From NCBI GenBank assembly GCA_015183035.1, contig JACZZP010000012.1:1240001-1304000 (forward strand): 64,000 nucleotides of DNA. Reading direction: 5' to 3'. Positions 37,487 through 49,412 of the stretch are shown one piece after another. Every line of letters begins with the position of its first letter. The stretch's first letter is position 1. Source of the stretch: Meloidogyne chitwoodi (lineage: Eukaryota; Nematoda; Chromadorea; Rhabditida; Meloidogynidae). The translations under genes were made by a program, and so were the position numbers. The notes under the pieces were generated by a model that saw nothing but the letters and a program-made list of their open reading frames with translations, did not search any database and was not told where the DNA came from.

Positions 37487-40400
37487 ATGCATGACCCATA
37501 CCCTTCCGGAAGCAAAGTTGCACATGCAGCTAATTCCTCAGAGCAATTTCGTCTATTATGTAGTGAACATTGTTTACACCTCCATGATGAACACTCTCAT
37601 CATCACTCTCAGCAAATTATAAGGCCATCTTCCTTTCTTGGTTTGTTTTTTCATTTTTAACTAGATTTAGAAATACTTTGAAAATTTCAGTTTGGACTGT
37701 CGGTCTTTCATTCGTTACAGGTTTTTTAAATATCAGACAAAAAACTGATTAATGCAATTAAAAGCATATGTAACAAAATTTGTTATATCGTGTTTTTTAA
37801 AATTATTTTGATATTAATTTTTTTTTAATTTAACAAATTAAGTTGTGGGACTATGTGCAGTTGTAGGAATTTTGGTGATGCGAGTTCTTACCAAAAAGTA
37901 CTACAATCGTTTTATCACATTTTTTGTAAGCGTTGGTGTTGGGTCGCTGTCCGGTTCAGCAATGTTTCATCTTCTTCCACAGGCTTGTTTAAACTCTTTT
38001 TGGGATTTGTTTAGTTTAGATTTTTAGTTTATTTTTTTTATTTAACACATAGTACTTTAAGGTAATCAAAACAAAAGGGCAATTTTTTAAATAAAGGCTT
38101 TTGATCTGGCTCAGGAGCATTCCCATGGAGGCTTTGAGGAACATACTCATGACAATCACGAATACTTGAACAAATCTTTCGCCGCCATTATTGGGATCTA
38201 TTTGTTCTTTTTCTCTGATAAAATTATTAAAATAGTGGTCGAATCTAGAAAGGTTTTTTTAATAATATATTGAATTGATTCTTCTTTATTAGCGACCACA
38301 AAAGGAGTCTGCAGAGCTGCATAAAGCACTGAATCGGCATAACAGCTCAAGAACGAATGATCAGAAACAGAATGGACAACCAACAAATGGCAAAGATTTG
38401 AAAGAAGACCAAGTAATTTATGCTTTAAAGTTTTTGGATAATAGTTTACAAAAAAAAATAGAACAATTTACAAAATTTATACTCTTTTGTTATTTACTAT
38501 ATATACAAGCAAATAGTATAATAGCAATGACTTGTAGTTTAAAATTTTATAATAATTTACAGTATTTAAAAATTTATTTACTTAAACTAATTTTAGAGCA
38601 ATGAAAATTTGATCAGGACTGGTGCTAATGAGGAACATGATAAAAGATTTGATGTTGATCATTCAATTAAACAACAGGTTATCATTTTTTAATTTTTTAA
38701 GTAGACATTCTCATTAAAATAGACACATGCTTTGTGTATTCATGATCATGATGTAAAAGAAGGTGATTCAGTAATTGCTACAGTTGCATGGATGATAATC
38801 CTTGGTGATGGTTTGCATAATTTTATTGATGGTGTAACAATTGGCGCTTCTTTTTCTGAATCGTTATTGAGCGGTGTAAGTGTCAGTGTAGCAGTTCTTT
38901 GTGAAGAGTTTCCTCATGAATTAGGTTAACTTTTTAAAGTTTTGATTTTTTCTTGTGTTTTTCGAATCTCAATAAAATTCACATGCTAAAAATTGAGTCA
39001 TCAATATAAAATAATTGTAAAATGTAGGAGATGTTGCAATTCTTTTGGATTCCGGTATGTCATTGCGGCAGGCATTATTCTACAATTTACTTTCGGCAAT
39101 GACCTGTTATATTGGTTTCATTATTGGAGTTTTGATAGGAAATATTACACACACCTTTGCTTCTTATACTTTTGGTTTTGCTGGAGGAATGTAAGAAATA
39201 AAATTCATTTAAGTTTTAAATTTTAATTTTTAGGTTCCTATACATATCGCTTGTATGTTTTGATTTTTTTATTGTTAGAATATGAACAGTATTTGAATTT
39301 TATTCAGGGGTGCATGATGCCTGAAATGAAAAATGCAATGGAAAAGGCTCTAAATGTTTCACGCAAAAGTGGCCTGGAGGTTTTGGCACTTCAAACATCG
39401 GGACTTTTAACAGGTACATTTCTATGTCATTAAAAATAAGACAAAAGACTACCGAAGATTTTTGAAGTAATGGCACTAAAAAATTGAGTCTATCTTTCAA
39501 AAAAGCATCGAGCTGAGAATAAGTCTAAAGATAATAAAATCGAGAGCCAATTAAAATATTTTTAGCGATTATTATAAACATCTTACAAGGGAACCTTTCG
39601 AACTTTAAGTCAAAATTTAATATTTTTTTGTATCATTCGATAGAGCATTGCCGATTTACTCTTGTAAATTTTCGGCTTTTTTGGCTAGGAATATGAAATT
39701 AAAAAGTTATGGGGCTTCAAAGTTTGCGAAAAATAGGGGTGAAAAGGAACATATGAGTAGCTTTTTATGTGATTACCGCGGCTGCACTTCAATTATTTTC
39801 ACTGAATTATTTTTTTGTAATTATAGCTGTAGAATAACGCATGTAAAAAAAACCAACCAGCCATGGGCGCCCAAATGAAGAAGACATAAAACACTCCCAA
39901 TAGGTCCAAGTTTGGCGTGTTTCCAGAAAACTTCAATCTTTCATAACTTTGTTCATAATCGTCCAATCTCGACAATTTTGATCTCATTCGATAGGTCTCG
40001 AAGAGCTCTTTCGAATGAGCTATCATACTCATTTTCGAATTTTTCACCCCAAAATGAGCTTACTCCCCTCTATGGTTTTGTGAGTTTCAGTGACCTGTAT
40101 CTCGGCGAGTATTCGTTCCCGGCAAGAAATTCTTATATATTCGAACTCAGCTCTACGAGAGAGAATCGAATGGCAAATATTACATGTTTCTAGCTCGGAC
40201 CCCCTATAGTAAAGAACAGCCAGTATTCGCATTCTCTTCTTACTCAAACACCCCTATTTTTCGCAAACTTTGAAGCCCCATAACTTTTTAATTTCATATT
40301 CCTAGCCAAAAAAGCCGAAAATTTACAAGAGTAAATCGGCAATGCTCTATCGAATGGTACAAAAAAATAATAAATTTTGACTTACAGTTCGAAAGGTTCC

Positions 40401-40519
40401 CTTGTTAGGCATTTTTTAGCAGTTATCATAAAAAAGCAGTTATTTTAACTTTAAAACAAATTTCAGGACTAACATGCATGTATTTAATGGCACGGTATGG
40501 CGAGAATATCGAATTTTAA
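37487..40519 (+). CDS. ZIP8/ZIP14-like metal transporter (SLC39, LIV-1 subfamily)
   Basis: Eleven exons join in frame to 407 residues. His-rich stretches ([28 protein letters not shown]) flank the first membrane segment, and membrane segments with [10 protein letters not shown] and the signature [10 protein letters not shown] follow. EEFPHELGD, with Glu in place of the first His of HEXPHELGD, is the ZIP8/ZIP14 hallmark, and those carriers import zinc, manganese and iron across the plasma membrane. The C-terminus ([20 protein letters not shown]) also fits ZIP14. The exon 3 to 4 junction (37982/38097) needs a GC donor to keep the conserved HLLPQAF. The last intron (39414-40466) is filled by a transposon. 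The N-terminus may be incomplete. Confidence 0.9.
39586..40404. mobile_element. Long-TIR transposon with TTA target duplication in the last ZIP intron
   Basis: An 819-bp element with inverted repeats of about 170 nt beginning CAAGGGAACCTTTCGAA. It is flanked by TTA on both sides (39583-39585 and 40405-40407), the 3-bp TWA duplication typical of PIF/Harbinger transposons. The centre has no transposase. It contains the block CCAACCAGCCATGGGC and CCCAATAGGTCCAAGTTTG, shared with other repeats in the window. The superfamily assignment rests mainly on the 3-bp duplication. Confidence 0.8.
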
Positions 40520-40793
40520 GTAGCTGACATATTTTTGTTTTTGGATAATCTATGCATTTTGTTCTTTTTTATTTAATATTTAATTCGCATGCATTATATC
40601 ATTCCAAATCTGATCGTTATTCTCTTTCATGTTGTCAGAAAACCAGACCTTTTCTAGATAAAAACCTGCTCACTTTATTCAGGTTTTGTGCTTAAATATA
40701 CACTTGTTATACCTTTACGCCTTTTTTCTCCAAGGTGAATCGAAGGTACCTCTACACAGCGAAAATCTTAGTAGATATCATGGAATGGCTCTG

Positions 40794-41358
40794 GGTAATA
40801 GTAGCGTTAGTACCCCTCATTTTTTGATTTTCCAATTTTTTCCTTATTTTCCCTTGAGCAATCATCAAACACCTTTTTTAATCTCTTGAGTGTACAAAAC
40901 TAGAATTCTCATAAAATCTTTAAATTTTATTCAACACGTTCGCATGGATAAAAAATTGAAACATGATTCCAAAAATTATAAAACACATTTGAAATATCAC
41001 CAAAACGTTTACGCCAAAGAAATTCTGGGAAATAAGTATGAAAGGTTTCAGAGATATTACCAGATTGATGTCGGAAATGATGTTTATATGAAAACCACAA
41101 TGACTCGATATTTTGAGTGTGGATATTTAGCCAAGCATCGAAATCATTATCACTCAATTTCAATTTTTCATAAAGATCAATAATTGCGAAATTTTTAAGT
41201 TGTTACATATTTTTCGAATATTAGTAACTAACCTTTCCCATCTCTCAATATCATTTTATACACTCAAGAGATTAAAAAAGGTGTTTGATGATTGCTCAAG
41301 GGAAAATAAGGAAAAAATTGGAAAATAAAAAAATGAGGGGTACGAAGCTACTATTACC
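40794..41358. mobile_element. Merlin-type internally deleted transposon, second copy
   Basis: A 565-bp element with inverted repeats beginning GGTAATAGTAGC and continuing into TTTTCCTTATTTTCCCTTGA. It is flanked by an exact 8-bp duplication, TGGCTCTG (40786-40793 and 41359-41366). The minus-strand frame 40927-41163 keeps an N-terminal scrap (LSDNDFDAWL) joined to a C-terminal portion with HTQNIESLWFSYK and FPEFLWRKRFGD, which is typical of the end of Merlin/IS1016-type transposases. Most of the catalytic domain is deleted. It lies between the ZIP gene and the mRNA-export gene. Confidence 0.9.
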
Positions 41359-41607
41359 TGGCTCTGAGCGTAGGAAAAATAATACATTAGTTTACTACAT
41401 TTCGTATTTCATACTTCCAATCAAAAAATCTTCATCGGATTTAAAATGATGAGATATTAAAATGAAAAATATGTTTAATTTTGAAATCCTTTAGACTATC
41501 AATAAGCCAGTTTCTTCTTGTTTAATCATCTAGTCCTCTTAAATTCGCTGAAGAAAGTTTGGCGGGTCATAGAAAGCATTGGCCTAAAAATCATTCCCTA
41601 TATAAAA

Positions 41608-42808
41608 CTATGGAAAAAGAACACCAACCGAAAACTGTCCCCGACTCTGTCCACGGAACCCATGTTTCTGTCGACGGGCGAAGCGTGTAGAATTTTTCAA
41701 CATGTTGTTTGGAATCCGAATGAACTGCTGACGAGGATTTTGTTGCTGAAAGAGAATATATTTTGTGTGACTTGGAGGTCGGCTGACAAGAACCTGTTGC
41801 AATTGACGTCGACCGCGAAGGTGTTGAACGAATTTCTGGATGGGTTGCTGTTGTATTACAAATTGATTCTGAAGTTGTTGTACTCGGCTGGCTCGGCGCA
41901 TTGCATTAATTTGGGCGCGTACCGATGACAATTGATTCATATTAGTGATATTGAATGACGATTGGTGACGACGTGGTGTTGAAAAATAAGATTGAGGTTG
42001 TTGTAAAATTCGTTGATGCGTAGCTGTGATGATGCGTGATGGCGCAGACCTATAAAATTGCACTTAATATTAGAATTCGATAAATAAAGGTATACGCAGC
42101 AAGTTGAAAAGCAGGCAGTTGCGTATTAAAACGAATTGGAACTCTGTTCTTAACATTCTGCATCGAGAAAACAGGAGAGTTCAGCGGTGTAGTTACTACA
42201 CGTGGTCTATCAATTGTACGGGAATATGCACCGATTCTATTAAGAATTGTCCTTTGACGGAGACGATTTGCACGAACGCGGATCTGTCTTTTGCTTGGAG
42301 GAATAGTAACAGGAACAATAGGCATATTCTGTGCAATAGCTTTCTGAACATTAAAAGTTAAATTTAAACATAACAATTTTACCTTCACAAGCTTATTTAC
42401 TAAGTTCTTGGCGACCAACACGATATTCCTATTTTTCTTGATCCTAGCATTCTTGGCACTAGCAAAAGACTGACGCTTAATCATACCAACTCTTTTCTAA
42501 ATTGTGAAATCAAAATATAGAAAAACTGAGATGAATCACCATTTTAGGAGCCTTTTTGTTATTGTTCAGAGTACGGACAAAACGACCAGCGCCGAAAGAT
42601 TTACGGTTAAATTTCGTAACACGATTTCTTTGCAAGCGCTTCTTCGTAGTAGTAGATTTACGGGCAACTTTCTTTCCAATTACGGGCTTTTTCACGGCAG
42701 CCTGGCCCTTACGTTTCTGAGCATCAATAATCTCATCTAGAATAAAAACATAACATAATTTATAGTGGTAAAAATACCCAAGCTCATCTCCAGCTTCGAT
42801 GTTGCCAT
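41608..42808 (-). CDS. Basic mRNA-export adaptor-like protein with UAP56-binding motif
   Basis: Five exons (42778-42808, 42540-42736, 42383-42496, 42096-42343, 41608-42049) join in frame to 343 residues. The N-terminus MATSKLEMSLDEIIDAQKRK matches the UAP56-binding motif (MSLDDIIK-type) at the start of ALYREF and UIF/FYTTD1. The rest is highly basic, first Lys/Arg-rich, then rich in Arg and Gln with many short RR and RxR patches, and there is no RRM. That favours a UIF-like adaptor that binds RNA through its basic tail and hands mRNA to the export receptor in the nucleus. The start at 42808 was chosen because only this frame keeps the intron phase. A longer upstream frame to 42869 is out of phase. 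The family call is inference from one short motif. Confidence 0.68.
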
Positions 42809-43684
42809 TGTAAGATTGCAAGTTTTTATCTAAATATGCTGGAGACAATAAAACAAAGAAATGACGCATGGGGTTTTGCTAGGTGGGAAAAGCACTTTGA
42901 ATTTTAAACATTGTGTCGTTATTAAATTTTATATTCATTTTGGTTGTTAAAAAGTTTTTTCTGTTATAACCATAAACATAGGAGTGAATTGATTGTAGAG
43001 ATCATTCACAAGCCTTCTTGATAACGAGCATTACCACAACTTGGTATTTCAGTAGGACAGCTATTGGGGAGCCCCATTTTAACAAACATCACTTCAGGAG
43101 TTTACCCTGTTATCAAATTTCAATCCCTCCAATTAATTAGTAAAAATTGATTAATTAAATAAAACTAGTAAAAATGCTGAACCACACTATCAAGAATCTA
43201 AAGGCAGTTTTAACCGGGCATAGGTTTGACCACATAACATCAAAGTATATTCAAAATAATCAGCTTACAAATGCTTGTAGAAGTTGAAGTATAGTTAAAA
43301 TAGGTTTAAGCAATCAATAAAGTCCAATAAAGTTGTTTCTGAAATGAACAAATCGTATATCAATTACAAAAAGCACTTTTATGATAAAAGAAAGGCGAAT
43401 GGTGAAAGAAACGGGGAATTTCTCTTTATATTGCTACTGTAGTATAAATTTGATCAATATTAATCAATTCTTTCGTTTCGAAAAAAATACTTATAAATTT
43501 TTGGCAGACAAATTTTTTATTTTTGTGTTTGTTGTAAATAGACTGAAAGAAAACGTGTCGTTTCTCTAAAAATTATAGGTTTTATAGTTTCATCAATCTT
43601 CACAGATTTTTCTATTTGTTATTTTTATTGAGCTTCTTTAGCTTCCTGGACTTGTTTAAATTTTATTTTGATTTTAATTAAAAA
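42809..43684. other. Divergent promoter region of the export-adaptor and SPCS2 genes
   Basis: About 880 nt between two divergent starts. It is less AT-rich than most of the window. No exon, RNA gene or repeat is recognised, and a 62-codon frame at 43381-43569 looks spurious. Confidence 0.5.
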
Positions 43685-44493
43685 ATGGCCAATCAAGAGG
43701 TGGGAAAATTGGAATGGTTAAAGAATATTTTTATAAAAAATAAGGATATACATGAAGCTGAAGAGGAGGCAATACGAGTGAATAAATGGGACGGAGCTAA
43801 TGTTAAAAACACATTGGATGACACCGTGAAAAAGGTATGGTAAATAAGTATTTTTAAATTATCTAATATGAACAAATTATAAGATAATAAACGACAACTA
43901 TGGATGGACTGAATGTCATTCATTGGCCAACGGCCGTTTGGCACTTTCTTTTCTTTCAGTAACCTTTGCTGGATTCGCGCTCATCTATGATTATTTCTGT
44001 CCTTTTCCCGCATCAAAATTCGTAATTTTACAAATAGATTTGTTCTATTTTGATTTTAAGGTACTTGCCTTGTGTTCAATAAGTTATTTTGTTATGATCT
44101 TTATATTGCAAATATATCAATGGTATGTTGAAAAGTTAACTTTTTATCAGGCGATGGAACCTAGCAAAGATGGAAAAAATCCACCCAGCTATTGGAAATG
44201 GTCCTCTGACATGAAAAGGTATTTTTTATTGACCCAATTTGTCAAAATATAAGACAATAAAAAATTACTTGTTTTTTATTTATATGTCCAATTTATTTTA
44301 TACTTTTTATAGATACGATGACAAGTATGTATTGATCGCTGAGTTCTCTCAAGGCACTAGATCAGGTACAATGAAAGTTGTCAAATCAATTGCTGCCTAC
44401 ATTAGCGAGGATGGAGAAGTTCTTTTACCGTTGGTGAAGAAGGAGGTTGACCAGTTACGAAATAATCTTCTAAAGTCAGACAAGTCGGAATGA
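43685..44493 (+). CDS. Signal peptidase complex subunit 2 (SPC25/SPCS2)
   Basis: Four exons (43685-43834, 43884-44021, 44061-44218, 44313-44493) join in frame to 208 residues, the normal SPCS2 size. The motif order fits: KWDGANVKNTLDDTVKK, GRLALSFLSVTFAGFALIYDY (first membrane helix), a second helix SISYFVMIFILQIYQWY and the cytosolic tail with RYDDKYVLIAEF. The protein is a non-catalytic ER-membrane subunit that helps the complex engage the translocon and cleave signal peptides. It has short introns, standard splice sites and nothing unusual. Confidence 0.93.
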
Positions 44494-45628
44494 TGTAAAA
44501 ACTGTTAAGTATTTTTTAAAGGATATTTTTTGGCCTAACTTTGGTTTCCTGTGGACATACATATGTTCTAAATTACTCGAACTCAAGTTTAGCCTATTTT
44601 TCTCTTTTTTACACCTCGCCTATTTTCAGAATATTTTTTCTAAATTATAATTTTAGAAATAATTTTAACAGAGTAGATTTCTACTTTGGCATTTTTTTAA
44701 ACTTGAGAAAAATTGGCGATTAGCTCATATTAAATCTATTTCATCTGTCTTTTCTTTTGTTGTTGACTATTTTGGTGATGATTTTTTGAACTCTTAATAA
44801 GTATAATAAACAATTACCGATCTTTGGTTACCTAGAATAAAATAGTACCACACTTATAATCAAAGATTCCTAAATCGGGGATTAATCTACGAGAAAGTTT
44901 TAAAGATGATTCTTTTAAATAACTCAAAATGATTTAAAAATATCAGTAATTGCTTATATTTATCTTATCTTTGTTGTTTTCAAAAAGTTTTCCCTTATAA
45001 ATTAAAAATGTATTTAGCTTTTATATTTAAAATCTACAAAAAATTTCATTTTGAAAAAAATCCTATGAATTTTTTGATTTTCTGTAATTTGTGCGTATTT
45101 GCGTATTTCAATTTATTTCGGGAACCTTTCATTTATCCCACCTATGTTTCTTTCGCCTATTGCTCAACAAGGAATCCCTGGAATTATTAGACCTTTTTGG
45201 TGATTCCTTGTAAGCTTTGCATTTTTATGTAGTGATAAATTTTTAAATTAAATAATTTTTTAAAAATTGTTGCTTTTTCGCAATATTTTCTTTATTTTGA
45301 ATTCGTACTTCGAAATTTGTCTCCTGTTTGGTTCTTGATGAGTTAAGGTATGATGTAAAATGGTTGTTTATAATTTATTACTAATTTATGAAAAAATAAA
45401 TTCGTAGTATTGGAGGGATTTCCTGTAGGCTTGCGACTTTTTATCTTTTAAATTTTTCTTTTTAAATAGATCTATACTTAAAATCAGTTATTACCAGCCA
45501 TTTTATATTTACCTTGAAGTATGTTAAAATATAAATTTCAGTAAAAAATCAGGGTAGGGCGAGATCCTCTTCGTTTATTTTTTTACAACAAATAAAAGGA
45601 GTAAAGGCAACATAAATATTTATTTTTG
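44494..45628. other. Intergenic region between SPCS2 and TAF6
   Basis: About 1.1 kb, T-rich, separating two plus-strand genes. Two 60-codon frames (44541-44723 and 45008-45190) have no recognisable content. No structured repeat seen. Confidence 0.5.
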
Positions 45629-48036
45629 ATGGATCCTGATGACCACTTCGTTTCAACTCCATCAACTTCAACTGCAATATTATTACAAAACCACAGTTCA
45701 GGATTGGATGAAAGCTTTGTCACGGTTAGTTTTCATTAAATTGTGGATAATTTATTCCCTATGAGGTGCAAATGAAGCGATATACTTTTGCATAGAAAAT
45801 AATTTTCATTTCGATCAATGAGTTATGGCATTTCAGTACAAGAAAGATAAATTATTTGTCAAATAGTGTTGAAGGATATGTTGTATTTTCTATTTACTTT
45901 TTATGATTTTGATATTTTCTGCATTTTATTTAACTCTTAATTAAAACTTAAAAAATTACTATGACCTAAATGTTTAAATAAAATTTTTTTAATTTTTAAA
46001 TAAATTCTTTTACATAAATTTAGACAGTTGCGGAGCAGTTGGGTATTGAATTACCTATTGGTTCTCATCAACAAGTGTCTGTTGAACTTTCTGCTCATTT
46101 ACGGAAGATTTTTAAACTTGCACGAAAATTTCACAAATGCAGCAGACGGAGATGGATGAATGGAGAAGACTTAGAAGTTTCAATGGCTTTTTTTGGGCAT
46201 TCTCCAGTTAGTTTTTAAAATTATGATAAGATTTCTTATTTTAGGCAAAATTAATTTTTCATTTGGTATTTAATAAAAAAACACTAATTTGCTCTAAAAA
46301 ATACATTAGTTAATGGCCAATTGCGTATCCACGGATACTTCTCTCAGGCACATCGGTAAACAGGGTCATGATATTTTTGTTTGTGATGAACAAGAATTGG
46401 AAATTGGCTCATTTTTATCTTCACCATCTGGGAAGATGCCACTTGAAGCAACTCTTAAAGGTTTTTAATTCTAAAATATTGAATAAATTCAAACTTAAGC
46501 TCATTGGTTGGTAATTACTGGTACACAACCTGCTGTCCCAGAGAATCCCTTGCCTCCTGCACCTCCAGAAATTTGTCTTACTGATGAACATTCTCAAAAG
46601 CAATTACTTGTGAATGGTTCTTCTACGGGTAGTGGTGGGCTTTTTCTTAATCAGGCAGCTAAATCAATGCGTAAAACTGAGCAAGTTCAACTTAAATCAA
46701 CGATAACACATTCATTGTCTTTGGTATTTTGTTGAAAATTTTTATTCTAATAATTTATTTTAGGAACAGCAATTATTCTTCCTCAAAATAATGGAGGCTA
46801 TAATGGGTCAAGATGAGCAGAAGCGTATTGTAAGTTAAATTTTATATTATGAGCTTTGGTATTTTAGGAAGCACTGAATTGCTTACAAATGGATTGTGGT
46901 CTTCGTTCGCTTCTCCCACGTTTTTGCATTGCTATAACCGAGGGAGTCAGTTTTATTTTTATGTTATTATCTTCTTAAATAATTTAAATATTTCCTAGGT
47001 TCGGTGTAACATTGTGGTCCACAACATGGCCATTCTTGTCTACTTGGTATACTTTTCGAAATAAAATTTAAAAATAGTTAGAATTTTGGAAATTAATTTT
47101 ATTCAAAAGAAGCTTTGTTCGAATTTTATTCTATATATTTTACATATGTACAAGTACCATGTTTTTATCATTTAATTATTTTTTATTTTATATATATTTC
47201 TTTAGATGCGAATGATACAGGCGCTTTCTCAAAATGCTGCTCTTTCATTAGAGCCCTGTGTAAGCTCTACTACATTTATTGCCATTAAAATATAAATGAC
47301 AGCTTCACGAACTATTGCCGGCGATGATGTCTTGTATCCTAAGCCGACAGCTTTCTTCAAACCAACATACATCCGAAACGCATTGTGTTCTACGTGAGTT
47401 CTCTGCCGATTTGCTTGCTCAGTTGCTCAGGTTTTTATTAAGTTATTTTTCAATGACTTATATTCTTTTCTTAGGCACTATCGTCTTCCACATATCCATA
47501 CACGCATAATTCGCACTCTTTCACGAGCTTTTACCAACCAAAACACTTCGTTGCCAACTCTGTATGGTGCTACATTTGCTATTTGTGAACTTGGTGCTGA
47601 TGTACGTTAAATACTAATATTCTAGGTTGAATCATGAAAAAGTTTGCTTTTTTTAACACTTGCTATGTTGTTGTGGAAGCCTACTATATAATGATCTAAT
47701 TTTAAATATCGTTTTTACAGGTTATTCTACGAATTTTGCTTCCAAATTTGGCTACTATTTGTGAAACTATTCAAAGAGTACATTCGGATAAATTGTACAT
47801 TAATGAACGTTCTTTGGCGCAGAGGTTATACAATAAATTGGTGGTTAGTAAGAATTTAAACTTTACTAACGATATTTTTCTTGTTTTAGGAAAAATTGTC
47901 TGCTTTTGCACGTGATCAAAACTGCATTTTACAGTTGCACACAATTGCCGACTACCGTGATAATTTTTTAGGATTAGCAGAAGACATATATAAATTGTGC
48001 AAAAACAACAATAATAATAACATACAACAACAATAG
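45629..48036 (+). CDS. TFIID subunit TAF6
   Basis: Twelve exons join in frame to 474 residues. The N-terminal part (TVAEQLGIELP, AHLRKIFKLARKFHKCSRRR, then LEVSMAFFGHSPL) is the TAF6 histone fold, which pairs with TAF9. The C-terminal part is the TAF6 HEAT-repeat domain: LFFLKIMEAIMGQDE, EALNCLQMDCGLRSLLPRF, AILVYLMRMIQALSQN, LLPAMMSCILSRQL and YGATFAICELGADV. TAF6 is a nuclear scaffold of TFIID. Length and motif order are normal for a nematode TAF6. Worms can have two TAF6 genes and I cannot tell which this is. It ends in an Asn/Gln run; the hAT element lies 83 nt beyond the stop. Confidence 0.92.
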
Positions 48037-48119
48037 TTTTTTGAGTGAAGAAAGCCATTTGCAATTTATCTTTTTGTATATTTTTAAAATAAGATTATCA
48101 TATCTTATGTTGTTTTAGT

Positions 48120-48319
48120 TAAAGATAGGAATTTTTAAAAATCCGGGAACGGGAAAACCAGGAATTCCCGTTTTTTCATATCCAAAAATAAGCGGTTCCC
48201 GACCGAGAAACCGGGAATCTGGGAAAAAGGACCGGGAAAACGGGTATTCCCGATCCCGGTCCGGTGCATATAAAAAAAGCCGGGAAAACGATCGGGACCC
48301 GATGCCGTTCCTATCTCTA
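48120..48319. mobile_element. hAT-type MITE
   Basis: Exactly 200 bp between two copies of GTTTTAGT (48112-48119 and 48320-48327), an 8-bp target duplication. Its ends are TAAAGATAGGAA and the reverse complement of TAGAGATAGGAA. The body is far more GC-rich than its surroundings, with repeated CGGGAACGGG and CCCGATCCCGG motifs typical of short hAT elements. No coding capacity. Confidence 0.88.
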
Positions 48320-49412
48320 GTTTTAGTCAGTAGAAAGCTTGGAAGATTGCAAATTGAGTACCACGCACTTTCATTGTATAGATTTATTCAAATACGGACC
48401 TCTAAATTTTTTGTTATTATGATTTTGGTAAAGGCGTTGAATTACCCGAGCTTTAATTGTTTAAATTTTATGTATTCAAATCGACGCCTTTGCTTTCATT
48501 TTTATACGTACGTAAAAAAATTTATTGCTCATTTTACACTGCTACACTAAAAATTGAATACCTAAATGAAAAATTTTATATACAAAATCAAAGTTTCAGA
48601 AAAAATATTCAAATTTAAAATTTAAACGAATTGGAACAAAATTCATTCTTTATTCGGATTCAACTTTGTTAAAAAAACTCATGTTTTTTATAATCTCGAG
48701 TCTGGATTTCTATTGCTTTCCTCATTGTTTAAACAAAAATTGGTGAAAAACCGTTTTTTAATTATAAAATTTAAAATTTTCACATACTAAACGATGGTTG
48801 AAAATTAAAATTACATTTAAAAAATAAAATAGAAATTAATAATTTTTCTATTAGTATTCTTGAATTTTTCTCATTTCGGAGAAATTAAAGATTTTTTGCG
48901 ACACTGATTTTTGAAGAGTACTACATACATATTTGATTTTCATAAAAAAATAAACAGGCAGGAACATAATTGTAATATACTTAATATTTAAAGTAGTTTA
49001 TTTTCTCTTTTAGTTCTACTTTTTGTAGGGAAAAAGTCAACACTTAAATTAAAAAATAAAAGTTTTTAGGGCTGTGACCGTGAAAATAATATAACGAGAA
49101 AAAAGTGTTCCCCCTAATTATTAATTCAATTTCTTCATTTTTTAAATAAGAGGTTAAAATTAGGCAAAAAATAAACAAAAGATTTAAAACAACTATGGCC
49201 ATTTATGTATATATAAAATAAAAGAATATAAAAAAATCACAATAAATAGTTTTTTTGCATCAACTTTTTATGAAAAAATTGTACATATATAAAGACGGTT
49301 TATAAAAATGTTAAATATTTTAATGCATGACAAAATAATAATAATAATAAATTGTGTTATTAAATAAAATTATTTGTATGGTCTGACAAACTTTATTATT
49401 TTAATTCAAAGA
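48320..49412. other. Intergenic region between TAF6 and the proline-rich gene
   Basis: About 1.1 kb of AT-rich sequence. An 82-codon frame (48302-48550) starts inside the hAT element and has no recognisable content. Nothing else stands out. Confidence 0.5.

Noticed and set aside
42809..42869. Longer N-terminus MRHFFVLLSPAYL for the export-adaptor gene
   Set aside because: It is in another frame and leads to a stop after splicing; only the start at 42808 keeps the intron phase and yields the UAP56-binding motif.
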